This document shows, piece after piece, positions 26,816 through 39,860 of a stretch of 64,000 nucleotides of DNA (position 1 is the first letter of the stretch; the number at the start of each line of letters is the position of its first letter). The position numbers were made by a program, and so were the translations under genes. Below the pieces are notes generated by a model. It searched no databases, was not told where the DNA came from, and saw only the letters and a list, made by a program, of their open reading frames with translations. The DNA is from Stenotrophomonas sp. 364 (lineage in GTDB: Bacteria > Pseudomonadota > Gammaproteobacteria > Xanthomonadales > Xanthomonadaceae): contig NZ_CP047135.1 in the NCBI RefSeq assembly GCF_009832905.1, positions 4,256,001-4,320,000 on the forward strand. The letters are read 5' to 3'.

Positions 26816-28234
26816 CTACATCAGCGCATCGGCCAGGCGCGCGATGCCTTCGCGGCTGCGCCGCCAGGTCGGGCGCTTGCGCCAGCTTTTCAGGTCCAGC
26901 TGGCGCGACCGCAGCAGGTAATCGTTCTCGATCTGCAGCAGCTGGGTGACGATGCCGCGGTCATAGCAGAGCATGCCGATTTCCGCGTTGAGCGCGAACG
27001 AGCGGATGTCCAGGTTGATCGAGCCGACCAGCGCGATGTCCTCGTCCACGGTGAGGTGCTTGGCGTGCAGGAAGCACGGTTCGTACAACGCGATACGCAC
27101 GCCACTGCGCAGAAGTTCGTCGTAATAGGCCTCCTGCGCCCACGCAGTGAGCCGCTGGTTGCTGCTGGCCGACAGGATCAGCTGCACCTGCACGCCGGAC
27201 AGCGCGGCGATGCGCAGCGCGCTGAGGGTGGCCTCGTCGGGCACGAAGTACGGGGTGACCAGCACGATGCGGCGGCGTGCCAGGTGGATCAGCGCGTTGA
27301 CCGCGTCGCGCGCGTTGCTGAAGGGATACGCCGGGCCGCTGGGCAGGAGCTGGGTGGCCACGTCGGCCGAGCACACCGGCACGGCGGTCATCACGTCCAG
27401 GCGCTGCCCGGTTTCCATGTACCAGTCGCTGGCGAACACCGCTTCCAGGTGCGCCACGCCGGGACCGCGCACGCGCGCCACCAGTTCCTTGTTTGGAAAG
27501 CCGGGCACGAACTCCGGCTGGGCCAGGTTCTGCGAACCGATGTAGCCCACCCGGTTGTCGATCACCGCGATCTTGCGATGGTTGCGCAGGTCCATCCGCC
27601 CGCTGCGGCGCCAGCGCAGGCCGCCGGGCAACATCGCGCGCACGTCCACGCCCAGCGCCTGCAGGCGGTGCCGGTAGTGGCGCAGGCCGCGCTTGGCGCC
27701 CACCGCGTCCAGCAGCAGGCGGCAGTGCACACCGCGCGCGGCGGCACGCTGCAGCGCCTGCACGATGGACTCGCCCACGGCGTCGTCGAACATCAGGTAG
27801 TACAGCAGGTGCACGCGCTCGCGGGCCTGGTCGATGTCGGCGATCAGCGCCTGCAGCGAGGCGTCGTAGTCCACCAGCAGCTCTACCGCATTGCCATGGA
27901 TGGGCATGAAGTCGCCCTGCCGCTCGATCAGCGGCACGATCTCCGCCGTGGCGGTGTCGGGCATCGGCGTCCAGCGCAGCGGCGGCTGCAACGCCTGTTC
28001 CTCGCGGATGACCTGGGAGGCTTCGGCCTGGCGCTGCACGCGCTGGCGCGACAGCCACGGGTGGCCGAACAGCAGGTACAGCGGCAAGCCCAGCAGCGGC
28101 ACGAAGCCGACCAGCAGCAGCCAGCTGCGCGCGGCACCGGGCGTGGTGCGGGTGGGAATCCAGAACAGCGCGGCCAGCCGGATCAGCCAATCCAGCATCA
28201 ACAACCAGGAACCCAGCAGCCACTCGAACAGCAT
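26816..28234 (-). CDS. cls: Cardiolipin synthase (phospholipase D family)
   Basis: 472-residue inner-membrane enzyme that condenses phosphatidylglycerol into cardiolipin. Two N-terminal membrane helices (MLFEWLLGSWLLMLDWLI; SWLLLVGFVPLLGLPLYLLF) are followed by two phospholipase D motifs: HRKIAVIDNRVGYIGSQN in the middle and HAKHLTVDEDIALVGSIN near residue 405. Both HxKxxxxD motifs are intact. Start taken at ATG 28234; one at 28264 would add ten residues and cannot be excluded. Confidence 0.93.
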   Translation of the reverse strand: MLFEWLLGSWLLMLDWLIRLAALFWIPTRTTPGAARSWLLLVGFVPLLGLPLYLLFGHPWLSRQRVQRQAEASQVIREEQALQPPLRWTPMPDTATAEIVPLIERQGDFMPIHGNAVELLVDYDASLQALIADIDQARERVHLLYYLMFDDAVGESIVQALQRAAARGVHCRLLLDAVGAKRGLRHYRHRLQALGVDVRAMLPGGLRWRRSGRMDLRNHRKIAVIDNRVGYIGSQNLAQPEFVPGFPNKELVARVRGPGVAHLEAVFASDWYMETGQRLDVMTAVPVCSADVATQLLPSGPAYPFSNARDAVNALIHLARRRIVLVTPYFVPDEATLSALRIAALSGVQVQLILSASSNQRLTAWAQEAYYDELLRSGVRIALYEPCFLHAKHLTVDEDIALVGSINLDIRSFALNAEIGMLCYDRGIVTQLLQIENDYLLRSRQLDLKSWRKRPTWRRSREGIARLADALM

Positions 28235-28289
28235 CGCGTCGCCCGTCGGGAGGTAGGCCGGCATTCTGACATGGCCGGTGCATGCACCC

Positions 28290-28314
28290 GGTAGTGCCGG
28301 CCGCTGGCCGGCTC
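28290..28314 (+). repeat. GTAG (SMAG-type) palindrome
   Basis: GGTAGTGCCGGCCGCTGGCC followed by GGCTC: a CCGGCC-arm GTAG element just upstream of cls. The whole gap 28235-28736 holds this element, the dispersed repeat at 28489-28612 and the rpmG terminator, and no gene. Confidence 0.85.
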
Positions 28315-28488
28315 TGCGTCGATTCGCAGGAGAGCCATCGCGCCTGCCATCGAAAACGATTCTTCTCCCAATGGAGGGACGTCCCTTGTTTCGAGGGGGC
28401 GTAGCAGATTGCGTAGGGCGCTGCGCGCGTGCACGGGTGTGCAGGTGCCGTTTGGATCGGCGAGCGTCTCCGCTCAGGTCTGTTGCGC

Positions 28489-28612
28489 GCGTGGGGGCCC
28501 CGCAGCGGCCGGTAGGCCCCTGGTGCGAATGTCCCCCGGCGTCGGCCTGCGGCCGCCACCTCCTCCTTTGTTTCGCCTCCAAGGGCATGGGGGGCCAGCG
28601 CCCAACCCACCC
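28489..28612 (-). repeat. Second copy of the 1.78-kb dispersed repeat
   Basis: 28525-28612 is the reverse complement of 1776-1866, with only scattered differences (shared runs include GGCGTCGGCCTGCGGCCGCC and TTTCGCCTCCAAGGG). The module at 28489-28515 (GCGTGGGGGCCCCGCAGCGG and onward) matches 1725-1751 in the same orientation. So the order differs: relative to the module, the loop/arm part is flipped between the copies, and the second 34-bp arm is missing here. No open frame is convincing. Confidence 0.8.
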
Positions 28613-28686
28613 ACAGGCCGCGCCTGAAAAGGTGCACAGCGCGCTTGGTGCTCGCAAAGCGGACGAGAGAAAGAACCAAAAAAAAA

Positions 28687-28709
28687 CCCGCCACAAGGGC
28701 GGGTTTTTT
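28687..28709. terminator. Bidirectional rho-independent terminator after rpmG
   Basis: CCCGCC-ACAAG-GGCGGG with six T residues on one side and a run of A residues on the other, so it can work on both strands. It lies 28 bases after the rpmG stop codon and probably ends the rpmB-rpmG transcript. Confidence 0.92.
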
Positions 28710-28736
28710 CTGGGGAAGCTCAAGCATCCTTGCGGA

Positions 28737-28901
28737 TTACTTGATCTTGCCTTCCTTGTACAGGACGTGCTTGCGCACGACCGGATCGTACTTCAGGAAT
28801 TCCATCTTCCCGGGGGTGTTCTTCTTGTTCTTGTCCGTCGTGTAGAAGTGGCCAGTGTTGGCCGTCGAAATCAGACGGATCTTATCGCGCTTGCCTGCCA
28901 T
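28737..28901 (-). CDS. rpmG: 50S ribosomal protein L33 (zinc-free form)
   Basis: 54-residue ribosomal protein: [20 protein letters not shown], then [20 protein letters not shown], then [14 protein letters not shown]. It has no cysteines, so it is the C-minus form without a zinc ribbon. GAGGAG precedes the ATG at 28901. Thirteen bases separate it from rpmB, the usual operon partner. Too short and basic to judge by codon use, but the sequence is unmistakable. Confidence 0.98.
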   Translation of the reverse strand: MAGKRDKIRLISTANTGHFYTTDKNKKNTPGKMEFLKYDPVVRKHVLYKEGKIK

Positions 28902-28914
28902 GATCGTTTACTCC

Positions 28915-29151
28915 TCAGACCTTTTCGCCGCGCGCACGCAGCTCAGCCAGAACGGAATCGATACCGTTCTTGTCGATGGTGCGCAGGGCATGCGCGGAAA
29001 CACGAAGCTTGACCCAGCGGTTTTCGCTGGCAACCCAGAAGCGGCGCTCGTGCAGGTTGGGCAGGAAACGACGACGGGTCTTGTTGTTGGCGTGCGAGAC
29101 GTTGTTACCCGTCTGCACTCGCTTGCCGGAAACTTGGCATACGCGGGACAT
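28915..29151 (-). CDS. rpmB: 50S ribosomal protein L28
   Basis: 78-residue ribosomal protein starting [20 protein letters not shown], with [18 protein letters not shown], the L28 signature. A single cysteine only, so it has no zinc-binding CxxC pairs. First gene of the rpmB-rpmG operon. The divergent glycosyltransferase gene starts 307 bases away; the gap 29152-29458 holds the rpmB promoter and otherwise nothing recognised. Confidence 0.98.
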   Translation of the reverse strand: MSRVCQVSGKRVQTGNNVSHANNKTRRRFLPNLHERRFWVASENRWVKLRVSAHALRTIDKNGIDSVLAELRARGEKV

Positions 29152-29224
29152 TGCGCACCTCGATGAAAGTAATTGTCAGCCCATAGCCCGGGCGACGGCG
29201 GCCTCGACGGTTTCCCGCCACACG

Positions 29225-29253
29225 TCATGAGAATCAAAGGGTTACGCTGTCAA
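29225..29253 (-). promoter_or_regulatory. Probable sigma70 promoter of rpmB-rpmG
   Basis: Minus strand TTGACA (29253-29248), a 17-base spacer, then TCATGA (29230-29225) as the -10. The -35 is perfect and the -10 matches about four of six bases. About 70 bases upstream of rpmB. Confidence 0.5.
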
Positions 29254-29458
29254 GGGCGGGCCGGATGACGTGTTCCCGGCCGCCGATCCAGAGATTTCCG
29301 GACACAGCGAGCCGCGCATTATGCCGCAGGCCGTGGGCGGGCGCAAGTTGTCCACAGGGCCTTGCCGGCCTGCCGGAGCCGGGCGCGCACCCCGTGTTCG
29401 CATGGCCACCCGCGGGCGGCGGCGATACTGGCCACCCTGTTCACCCTGGACCCCCACG

Positions 29459-30676
29459 ATGCGGCTGCTGGCGATCACCTACGGCACCGAGGGCGACACC
29501 CGCCCGCTGGTCATGCTCTGCCACGGCCTGATGGCCGCCGGACACGAGGTGATGCTGCTGGCCGAAGGCGGCACCCTGGGCAGCGCGAGCGCCCTGGGTG
29601 TGCCGCACGCCGCGCTGGAAGGCGACATCCATGATGAGGTGGTGGCGCTGGTGTCGCGCGGCAACAACACGCTGGCCGCCTCGCGCGGACTGGCCAGGAT
29701 GGCGCGCCGGCACGTGCCGGCGTGGACGCGACAGGCCGATGCGGCCGCCGCCGGGTGCGATGCGGTGCTGACCGGCGGGCTGGCCGCCTTCGTCGGCATG
29801 ACCGTGGCCGAGCACCATGGCCTGCCCGCGATCGGGCTGGGCATGATTCCGCTGACGCCCACCGCCGACTTCCCCTCCCCGTTCCTGCCCCGACTGCGCC
29901 TGCCCGGTGCGCTGAATCGGCTCAGCTACGGGCTGGTCAACCAGGCCGTCTGGCGCACCTTCCGGGAGCCGATCAACCAGGCCCGGCACGCACTGGGCAT
30001 GCCACCGCGACGCAGCCTTTGGCGCGATCTACCGATGCTCTACGGCATCTCGCCCAGCCTGCTGCCGCAACCGGCGGACTGGCCCGCCAACCACCGCATC
30101 TGCGGCCAATGGCGCCTGCCGGACAGCCCGTGGCAAGCGCCGTCGGACCTGCAGGCCTTCCTTGAAGCCGGCCCGGCCCCGGTGTACCTGGGCTTTGGCA
30201 GCATGACCGGCTTCGATCGCGACCGCGTGCTGCCGGCACTGCTGGACGCGTTGGCCCCGCGCCGGGTGCTGCTGTTCCCCGGCTGGGCGGGCGTGCCCAG
30301 CACGCCCCTGCCCGCCGACGTGTTCGTGGTTGGCCCCACCCCGCACGAGGCGCTGTTCCCGCGCTGCGCGCTGGTGATCCACCACGGCGGCAGCGGCACC
30401 ACGCATTCGGCCTGCCGGGCCGGGGTGCCATCGCTGGTGATGCCGTTCGCGGCCGACCAGTTTTTCTGGGCGGCGCGCTTGCAGGCGTTGGGCGTGGCAC
30501 CGGCGGCGTTGTCGCCGAAGCGGTTGGATGCCAACACGCTGGCGCGGGCCATTGGCTTCGCCGAACACGCAGGAACGCGTGAACGGGCTGCTGCTCTGGG
30601 AAGGGCGATGGGCATGGAAACCGGCGTGGCCAAAGCAACCGATCTGATCCAGCAATGGCTGGCAGGAAATCGATAA
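29459..30676 (+). CDS. UGT-type (GT1) glycosyltransferase
   Basis: 405-residue enzyme of the MGT/sterol-glucosyltransferase-like group, moving a sugar from a nucleotide donor to a lipid or other small acceptor. The N-terminus MRLLAITYGTEGDTRPLVML is the acceptor-side opening motif of this group; the donor-binding region near residue 305-340 reads VIHHGGSGTTHSACRAGVPS then FAADQFFWA. Start at ATG 29459, with no in-frame upstream start that is convincing. Stands alone between rpmB and a terminator. Acceptor unknown; rhamnolipid- or sterol-like products are possible. Confidence 0.85.
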   Translation: MRLLAITYGTEGDTRPLVMLCHGLMAAGHEVMLLAEGGTLGSASALGVPHAALEGDIHDEVVALVSRGNNTLAASRGLARMARRHVPAWTRQADAAAAGCDAVLTGGLAAFVGMTVAEHHGLPAIGLGMIPLTPTADFPSPFLPRLRLPGALNRLSYGLVNQAVWRTFREPINQARHALGMPPRRSLWRDLPMLYGISPSLLPQPADWPANHRICGQWRLPDSPWQAPSDLQAFLEAGPAPVYLGFGSMTGFDRDRVLPALLDALAPRRVLLFPGWAGVPSTPLPADVFVVGPTPHEALFPRCALVIHHGGSGTTHSACRAGVPSLVMPFAADQFFWAARLQALGVAPAALSPKRLDANTLARAIGFAEHAGTRERAAALGRAMGMETGVAKATDLIQQWLAGNR

Positions 30677-30804
30677 ACGCCAAGTGGATGAGGCGGCCTC
30701 AAGGTGTGACCCCGTCATTTGACTGCCATGGCAACGGACTGTTGTAATGGCCCCACGACCCCGCCCTCGCCGTCGTCATTCAGTTGGCTAAACGGCCTGG
30801 GACG

Positions 30805-30830
30805 AAAAAACCGCCGAAAGGCGGTTTTTT
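30805..30830. terminator. Bidirectional rho-independent terminator
   Basis: AAAAAA-CCGCC-GAAA-GGCGG-TTTTTT: a short stem with a GNRA-like tetraloop and symmetric A and T runs. It separates the glycosyltransferase gene from the NYN gene, whose ribosome site starts within ten bases of it. Confidence 0.9.
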
Positions 30831-30851
30831 CATGCCCGAAGGAACGTGCGC

Positions 30852-31553
30852 ATGACTGAAACCACCGCCGTCTACGTGGATGGCTACAACTTTTACTATG
30901 GTCGGATCCGGGGGACGCCCTACAAATGGATCGATGTTGTCAGACTGTTCGAACGCCTGGTGCATGAGCAGACGCCGTCGTCACAGTTGACGTTGGTCAG
31001 GTACTTCAGCGCGTTTTGGCTCGCCCGCTTTTCTACCCACGGCAATGCGTCCACGATCGCGCAGGACAGCTTTCTACGTGGGCACGAAATACGTCACGGA
31101 ACCCGTTTCCAGAAAACAATGGGAACCCACACGCATGATCGCAGCGGTACGAAGATGCCGCGGTATGTCGATGGGCAGCCCTTCAACCGAGCCGATAGGG
31201 TGAGGGTCTGGAAGCTTGAAGAGAAACAGACGGATGTGAACATTGCGTTGGCAATGTACCGCGATGCCGCGTCAGGACGATTCTCACAGCTGGTGGTGTG
31301 TTCCAACGACAGTGATGTGGAACCGGTGCTGCGCGCCATCAGAGAGGACTTTCCAGGTATCCGCCTTGGAGTGATCACCCCAAGGCGGCCTCCCGAGGAA
31401 GGTGCGGTTGCCCACCGCAACATGATGTCCTCCCTGTCAGCGAATGCGGATTGGGCGCGCAGCCATATCCACGATGAAGAGTTGGCGTGCTGCCAGTTGC
31501 CTGACCGCATCCAGACCGGGAAGAAGCCCATCGACAAGCCAGCGCATTGGTGA
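30852..31553 (+). CDS. NYN-domain (PIN-like) putative ribonuclease
   Basis: 233-residue protein with the acidic residues of the NYN nuclease fold: Asp10 in VDGYNFYYG, Asp128 in TDVNIALAMY, and Asp153/Asp155 in CSNDSDVEP. C-terminal part (LGVITPRRPPEE ... HDEELACCQLPD) varies in the family. A GTG at 30846 is an alternative start. Base composition is visibly less GC-rich than in its neighbours and the gene stands alone behind a terminator, suggesting horizontal gain. Related proteins are sometimes annotated as a 6-hydroxy-3-succinoylpyridine hydroxylase; a nuclease is more plausible from the residues seen. Confidence 0.8.
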   Translation: MTETTAVYVDGYNFYYGRIRGTPYKWIDVVRLFERLVHEQTPSSQLTLVRYFSAFWLARFSTHGNASTIAQDSFLRGHEIRHGTRFQKTMGTHTHDRSGTKMPRYVDGQPFNRADRVRVWKLEEKQTDVNIALAMYRDAASGRFSQLVVCSNDSDVEPVLRAIREDFPGIRLGVITPRRPPEEGAVAHRNMMSSLSANADWARSHIHDEELACCQLPDRIQTGKKPIDKPAHW

Positions 31554-31595
31554 GGCAGCCAGGTCCGCACGTGGCATCACGCGCGGACCCACCCT

Positions 31596-35771
<4,176 letters not shown>

Positions 35772-35775
<4 letters not shown>

Positions 35776-37067
35776 CGGCGGTCCTCCGTGGACACGGCGG
35801 CAGTGGCGGGGGTGTCGCCGGCGGCGAGCATGCTCTGCCCGGTGAGACGCTGGATTTCGATCAGTGCGGTCTGCGCAGCGATGGCCGCGTCCAGCTGGCG
35901 CTGGCGGGCTTCGATGCGCATGGCCTGCAGCTGTGCCCATTCCATGTAGCTGATGGCACCGGCGCGCCAGGCCTTCTCGGCGGCGTTCTCGGCACGCGTG
36001 AGCTGCGGCAGCACGTCGCGCGCCATGCGCGTGACTTCCAGCCGCGAGGTCAGGTAGCGGCCATGTGCTTCGGCCAGGGTGGCGTACAGCTGCAGCGCGC
36101 GCGCATCGCGTTCCACCGCGTTGAGCGCCAGTTCCGCTTCGGCCGCGCGGATCTCCGGCGCGACGCGGGCAACGCTGCCCAGCGGCACGCTGAAGCCGGC
36201 CACGAAGGCGCTGTCACGGCTCTCACGGTTGTTGCGAACGCCCACCTGCCAGCTGACATCCGGCCGCGCGGCAGTGCGGGCCAGCTGCACCTGCGCCTCG
36301 CGGATGCGGCGCTCGCCGGCCAGCATGGCCAGTTCGGGAGTGCGCTGCAGTGTGTCGGCCAGCACGGCGAAGTCCTGCAGCGCCGGCAGCTGCATCGGGT
36401 CGCCGGTGACGACGTCGAAGCCCGGCTCGCGCTGCCGCCACAACGCCGACAACGCGGCACGCGCGGACTGGTCGGCCTGGGCGGCGCGGTCGCGGTCCAG
36501 CTCGGCCTGGGCCAACATCGCCTGGGCGGTCAGCAGCACCGATTCGGGCGACGCTCCGGCCTGCAGGCGCAGGCGCGCGGCCGCCACCGCGCGCTTGCGC
36601 TGATCAATGTCGGTCTGGGCGATCGCCAGCTGCTGGCGGGCGTCGGTGACCGCCAGATAGCGGCGCGCCACCTCGGCCATCAGGTCCAGCCGGGCGGTTT
36701 CGCGCTGGGGAGCCAGGCTGTCCAAGTTGGCCTGGGCCACGGCACGGCGGGCGTCCAGCTTGCCGCCGCGTTCGAGCATGCCGGCCAGGGTGACGGTCAG
36801 CTCGGCGCTGCGCAGGCCGCTGGCATCGCCGCTGCCCAGCGCGTTTTCCAGGTCCACGCCCACGCTCAGCGGCGGGCGCAGTCCGGCCGCGTCACGGCGT
36901 GCTTCCCAGATCGGGCGCTGCGCCTCGGCCAGGCGGAGGTCGGGGTGGTACTGGGCGACGCGCGCGATGGCGTCGTCGAGGGTCAACGGATCAGGCGTTT
37001 TCGTGCCCTGCGCATACACGCACGGCACGAACGCGAGGACAGCCAAGGCTGCCAGGCGCATCCACAT
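35772..37067 (-). CDS. czcC: Outer-membrane factor of the metal efflux system
   Basis: 431-residue TolC-like outer-membrane channel component. Signal peptide MWMRLAALAVLAFVPCVYA. Body has two long helical outer-membrane efflux repeats (PLTLDDAIARVAQYHPDL; LRLQAGASPESVLLTAQAML). First gene of czcCBA, with GGAGA six bases before the ATG and a 4-base overlap with czcB. The His/Cys-rich gene at 37124 lies 56 bases upstream in the same orientation and may be the true operon head. Confidence 0.9.
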
Positions 37068-37123
37068 GGGGAATCTCCAGATAACGGTTCAGATGGACAA
37101 CGGCGGCGCGGGGCCGCGTGGCA

Positions 37124-37492
37124 TCAGGACGCTATCGGGGGGCGCAGCAGGCTCTCCGGCGGTTGGGTACGCAACTGCGCGACCAGCCCGGCCGGCACGC
37201 TGTGCGCGGGCGCGGCGGGCAGGACCCACGGCAGTGACGCCATCGGCAGCACGCCGCCGTGACCGTGGCAGTGGCCGCAATGCACCAGTGCGTGCAGCAG
37301 GTCGCCGTCGGTCGGATCGGGTTCGGCATCGCCGGGCAGCGCGGTGTCGGCCGGGGCCGCGTCGCTGTGCAGGCTGATATGGATGTCGGCCAGCGCCGAC
37401 GCCGTGGCCGTGCCGAACACGCCCAGGCCCACCGCCACCAGCATCAGCAGGCGCAGCAGCAGGGACGGACGGGGGCGGGCGTGGCGGAACAT
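37124..37492 (-). CDS. Small His/Cys-rich protein at the head of the czc cluster
   Basis: 122-residue protein with an N-terminal hydrophobic segment (SLLLRLLMLVAVGLGVFGTA), so membrane-anchored or exported. Centre holds ALVHCGHCHGHGG, a dense Cys/His cluster likely to bind metal. Resembles in plan the small CzcI-like or DUF2946 proteins that head metal-resistance operons; this is by context and motif only. ATG start at 37492; a GTG at 37552 in frame is less likely. Confidence 0.7.
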   Translation of the reverse strand: MFRHARPRPSLLLRLLMLVAVGLGVFGTATASALADIHISLHSDAAPADTALPGDAEPDPTDGDLLHALVHCGHCHGHGGVLPMASLPWVLPAAPAHSVPAGLVAQLRTQPPESLLRPPIAS

Positions 37493-37592
37493 GCCGGCAG
37501 GGTAGCGGGCGGCTTGCCCGTTACACAATCGCAGCGCGGCGCGATGGTTCACGTTGACGGGATCGGCCGGGTCGCGGCCGATCCCGGTGCGG

Positions 37593-39377
37593 TCAGCTGG
37601 CAGCCTTGCGCTGGGCGATATACGCCTGGATCTGCTGCTCCAGCACCGGCAGCGGCACCGAGCCCTGCTTGAGCACCGCGTCGTGGAAGGACTTCACGTC
37701 GAACCGGTCGCCCAGTTCCTGCTCGGCCTGCGCGCGCAGGCGCACGATGGCGATCTCGCCCAGCTTGTAGCTCAGCGCCTGGCCCGGCCAGGAGATGTAG
37801 CGGTCCACTTCGGTGGTCACTTCATGCTCGCTCAGCGCGGTGTGGTCGCGCAGGTAGGCAATGGCCTGCGCGCGGGTCCAGCCCTTGTGGTGCACGCCGG
37901 TGTCGATCACCAGGCGCGCGGCACGCCACATCTCGTAGGTCAGGCGGCCGAAATCCTCGTAGGGGGTTTCGTAGATGCCCATCTCCACGCCGAGCTTTTC
38001 GCAGTACAGGCCCCAGCCTTCGCCATAGGCGGAGATGTAGGCGTTGCGGCGGAACTCGGGCTGCTCGCCCTGCTCGGCCGCCAGTGCGCCCTGCAGCGCG
38101 TGGCCGGGGTCGGATTCGTGCAGGGTCAGGGCCGGCAGGTTGTACAGCGGGCGCGCCGGCAGGTTGTAGGTGTTGAGCCAGTAGGTACCCATGCCGCCGC
38201 GGCCGGCGGTCCAGAACGGGGCGATGTCCGGCGGTACCGGCACGATGGTGAAGCGTGCGCGCGGCAGGGTCATGTACTTGCCGATCACCCCGTCCACGCG
38301 CTTGGAGATCCACGCGGCGCGGTGCAGCAGTTCGTCGGGGGTCTTGGCGTAGAACTGCGGATCGGTACGCAGGAAGGTCAGGAACTGCGCGAAGCTGCCC
38401 TTGAATTCCACCTGCTTGATGATGCCGTTCATTTCCGCCTGGATGCGCGCCACTTCCTTCAGGCCGATCTCGTGGATCTGCTGCGGGGTCAGGTCCAGCG
38501 TGGTGTATTCGTGGATCTGCTGCTTGTAGTACGCCTTGCCGTCGGGCATGGCTTCGGCGGCCAGGGTGGTGCGCGCTTGCGGCACGTACTCGCTGACAAA
38601 GAAGGTGCGCAGCTTGGCGAACGCCGGCACCACACTGCCCCCGATGGCCTGCCGCGCCTGCTCCCGCAGCTGCGCCTGCTCGGCGGCGGGGATGCTGGCG
38701 GGCAGCTTCTTGAAGGGCGCGTACAGCGGCGAGGCGGTCGGGTCCTTCAGTTCGGACACGGTGGCGATGGACACTTCGCGCCCGTCCAGCACCGCGCGCG
38801 GCACGCTGAAGCCGCGCTTGAGGCCGGCCCGCATGTTCTCGGTCTGCTGGTCGAAGTAGCGCGGCACGTCGTTGAGGCGGGCGATGTAGTTGCGGTAGTC
38901 CTTGGCGGTCTTCATTTCGCGGCGCGCCATGAAGGACAGGTTGGACCAGAACGAGGAGTCGGCATTGAACGGCATTTCATAGCCGCGCAGGCGTACCTCG
39001 GCGGCCAGGTTGAAGACCTGGTCGCGGTAGATGGCGTAGTTGATCTGGGTGTCGGCCGAGAGCGTCTTCGGGTCGATCGTGCCGAGCTTGGCCAGCACTT
39101 CGTCCCAGACCTTCAGCCGGGCCTGCTGGGCCGCCGCGCCCACGTCGGGCATGCGGGTGGCGTTGGCCGGGCCGTCGCCGTCTTCGCTGGCTTCACCACC
39201 GCCGTCCTGGCGCCACTTCCATTCGGTTTCGTAGATGCTGCGGAACTGCGCATCGGCGGGGCTTTCCGAGGCCAGGTTGGCCGGTGCGGCCGCCGGTGCA
39301 GCGGACGGTGCGGCCAGGACGGCGCCGGCAGGAAGGGCCAGGGCGAGCAGCAGCGCGGTGACGAGGGGCGATTTCAC
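37593..39377 (-). CDS. DUF885 family exported peptidase-like protein
   Basis: 594-residue protein with a signal peptide (SPLVTALLLALALPAGAVLA). DUF885 landmarks: LPALTLHESDPGHALQ, where HESDPGH resembles a gluzincin metal site, and AYGEGWGLYCEKLGVEMG about 40 residues later. These suggest a periplasmic zinc peptidase, but activity is not proven for most members. Complete length. Stands alone; start ATG 39377. Confidence 0.85.
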   Translation of the reverse strand: MKSPLVTALLLALALPAGAVLAAPSAAPAAAPANLASESPADAQFRSIYETEWKWRQDGGGEASEDGDGPANATRMPDVGAAAQQARLKVWDEVLAKLGTIDPKTLSADTQINYAIYRDQVFNLAAEVRLRGYEMPFNADSSFWSNLSFMARREMKTAKDYRNYIARLNDVPRYFDQQTENMRAGLKRGFSVPRAVLDGREVSIATVSELKDPTASPLYAPFKKLPASIPAAEQAQLREQARQAIGGSVVPAFAKLRTFFVSEYVPQARTTLAAEAMPDGKAYYKQQIHEYTTLDLTPQQIHEIGLKEVARIQAEMNGIIKQVEFKGSFAQFLTFLRTDPQFYAKTPDELLHRAAWISKRVDGVIGKYMTLPRARFTIVPVPPDIAPFWTAGRGGMGTYWLNTYNLPARPLYNLPALTLHESDPGHALQGALAAEQGEQPEFRRNAYISAYGEGWGLYCEKLGVEMGIYETPYEDFGRLTYEMWRAARLVIDTGVHHKGWTRAQAIAYLRDHTALSEHEVTTEVDRYISWPGQALSYKLGEIAIVRLRAQAEQELGDRFDVKSFHDAVLKQGSVPLPVLEQQIQAYIAQRKAAS

Positions 39378-39484
39378 GATCAGCGGTTCCCGGTGGACGG
39401 CAAACCCCGATCATGGCACCCGGCGAAGGGGCCGCGCATGGATCAAAGGTCCTGCCTGCTCCGTGGGCAGCGCCGAAGGCGCGC

Positions 39485-39511
39485 GGTAGCCACCAACCGT
39501 TGGTCGGTGGG
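39485..39511 (+). repeat. GTAG (SMAG-type) palindrome, CCACC-arm type
   Basis: GGTAGCCACCAACCGTTGGT then CGGTGGG, a GTAG element between the DUF885 gene and the LAB_N gene. Same arm type as the element at 47325. Confidence 0.8.
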
Positions 39512-39518
39512 CCCGTCC

Positions 39519-39860
39519 TCAATGCGGCGCCTTGTCCCGCTTCCACCCACGATGGTCGATATCCAGCTTCAGGCTGTACAGCGCGGTAAACGCCGGGAAC
39601 AGGTTCTGCAGTACGCCCACCGAGTCCTGCTTGGCCGAAAACAGGAAGTAGCTCAGCGTCATCAGGCTGCCGACCACGCTCATATACCAGAACAGCCGCG
39701 GGATCACCGGCTTGCCAGCGCGCCGGGAGGCCACGAACTGGACCAGCCAGCGGCCGCCGAACATCAGCGCGCCGGTGTACCCGATCAGCTTCCAGCCGGT
39801 CACGTGCAGGCCGGTCCAGTACAGCCAGGTCAACGGTTGGTCGAGCCAGTGCAGCTCCAT
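39519..39860 (-). CDS. Lipid A biosynthesis N-terminal (LAB_N) domain protein
   Basis: 113-residue membrane protein consisting of a single LAB_N domain: GYTGALMFGGRWLVQFVASR, then PRLFWYMSVVGSLMTLSYFL and a terminal FPAFTALYSLKLDI. Three helices predicted. The ATG shares a base with the GT2 stop (TGATG), so the pair is coupled. Stand-alone LAB_N proteins often sit beside GT2 glycolipid enzymes; the role is inferred as a partner for a lipid-linked sugar. Confidence 0.85.
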   Translation of the reverse strand: MELHWLDQPLTWLYWTGLHVTGWKLIGYTGALMFGGRWLVQFVASRRAGKPVIPRLFWYMSVVGSLMTLSYFLFSAKQDSVGVLQNLFPAFTALYSLKLDIDHRGWKRDKAPH

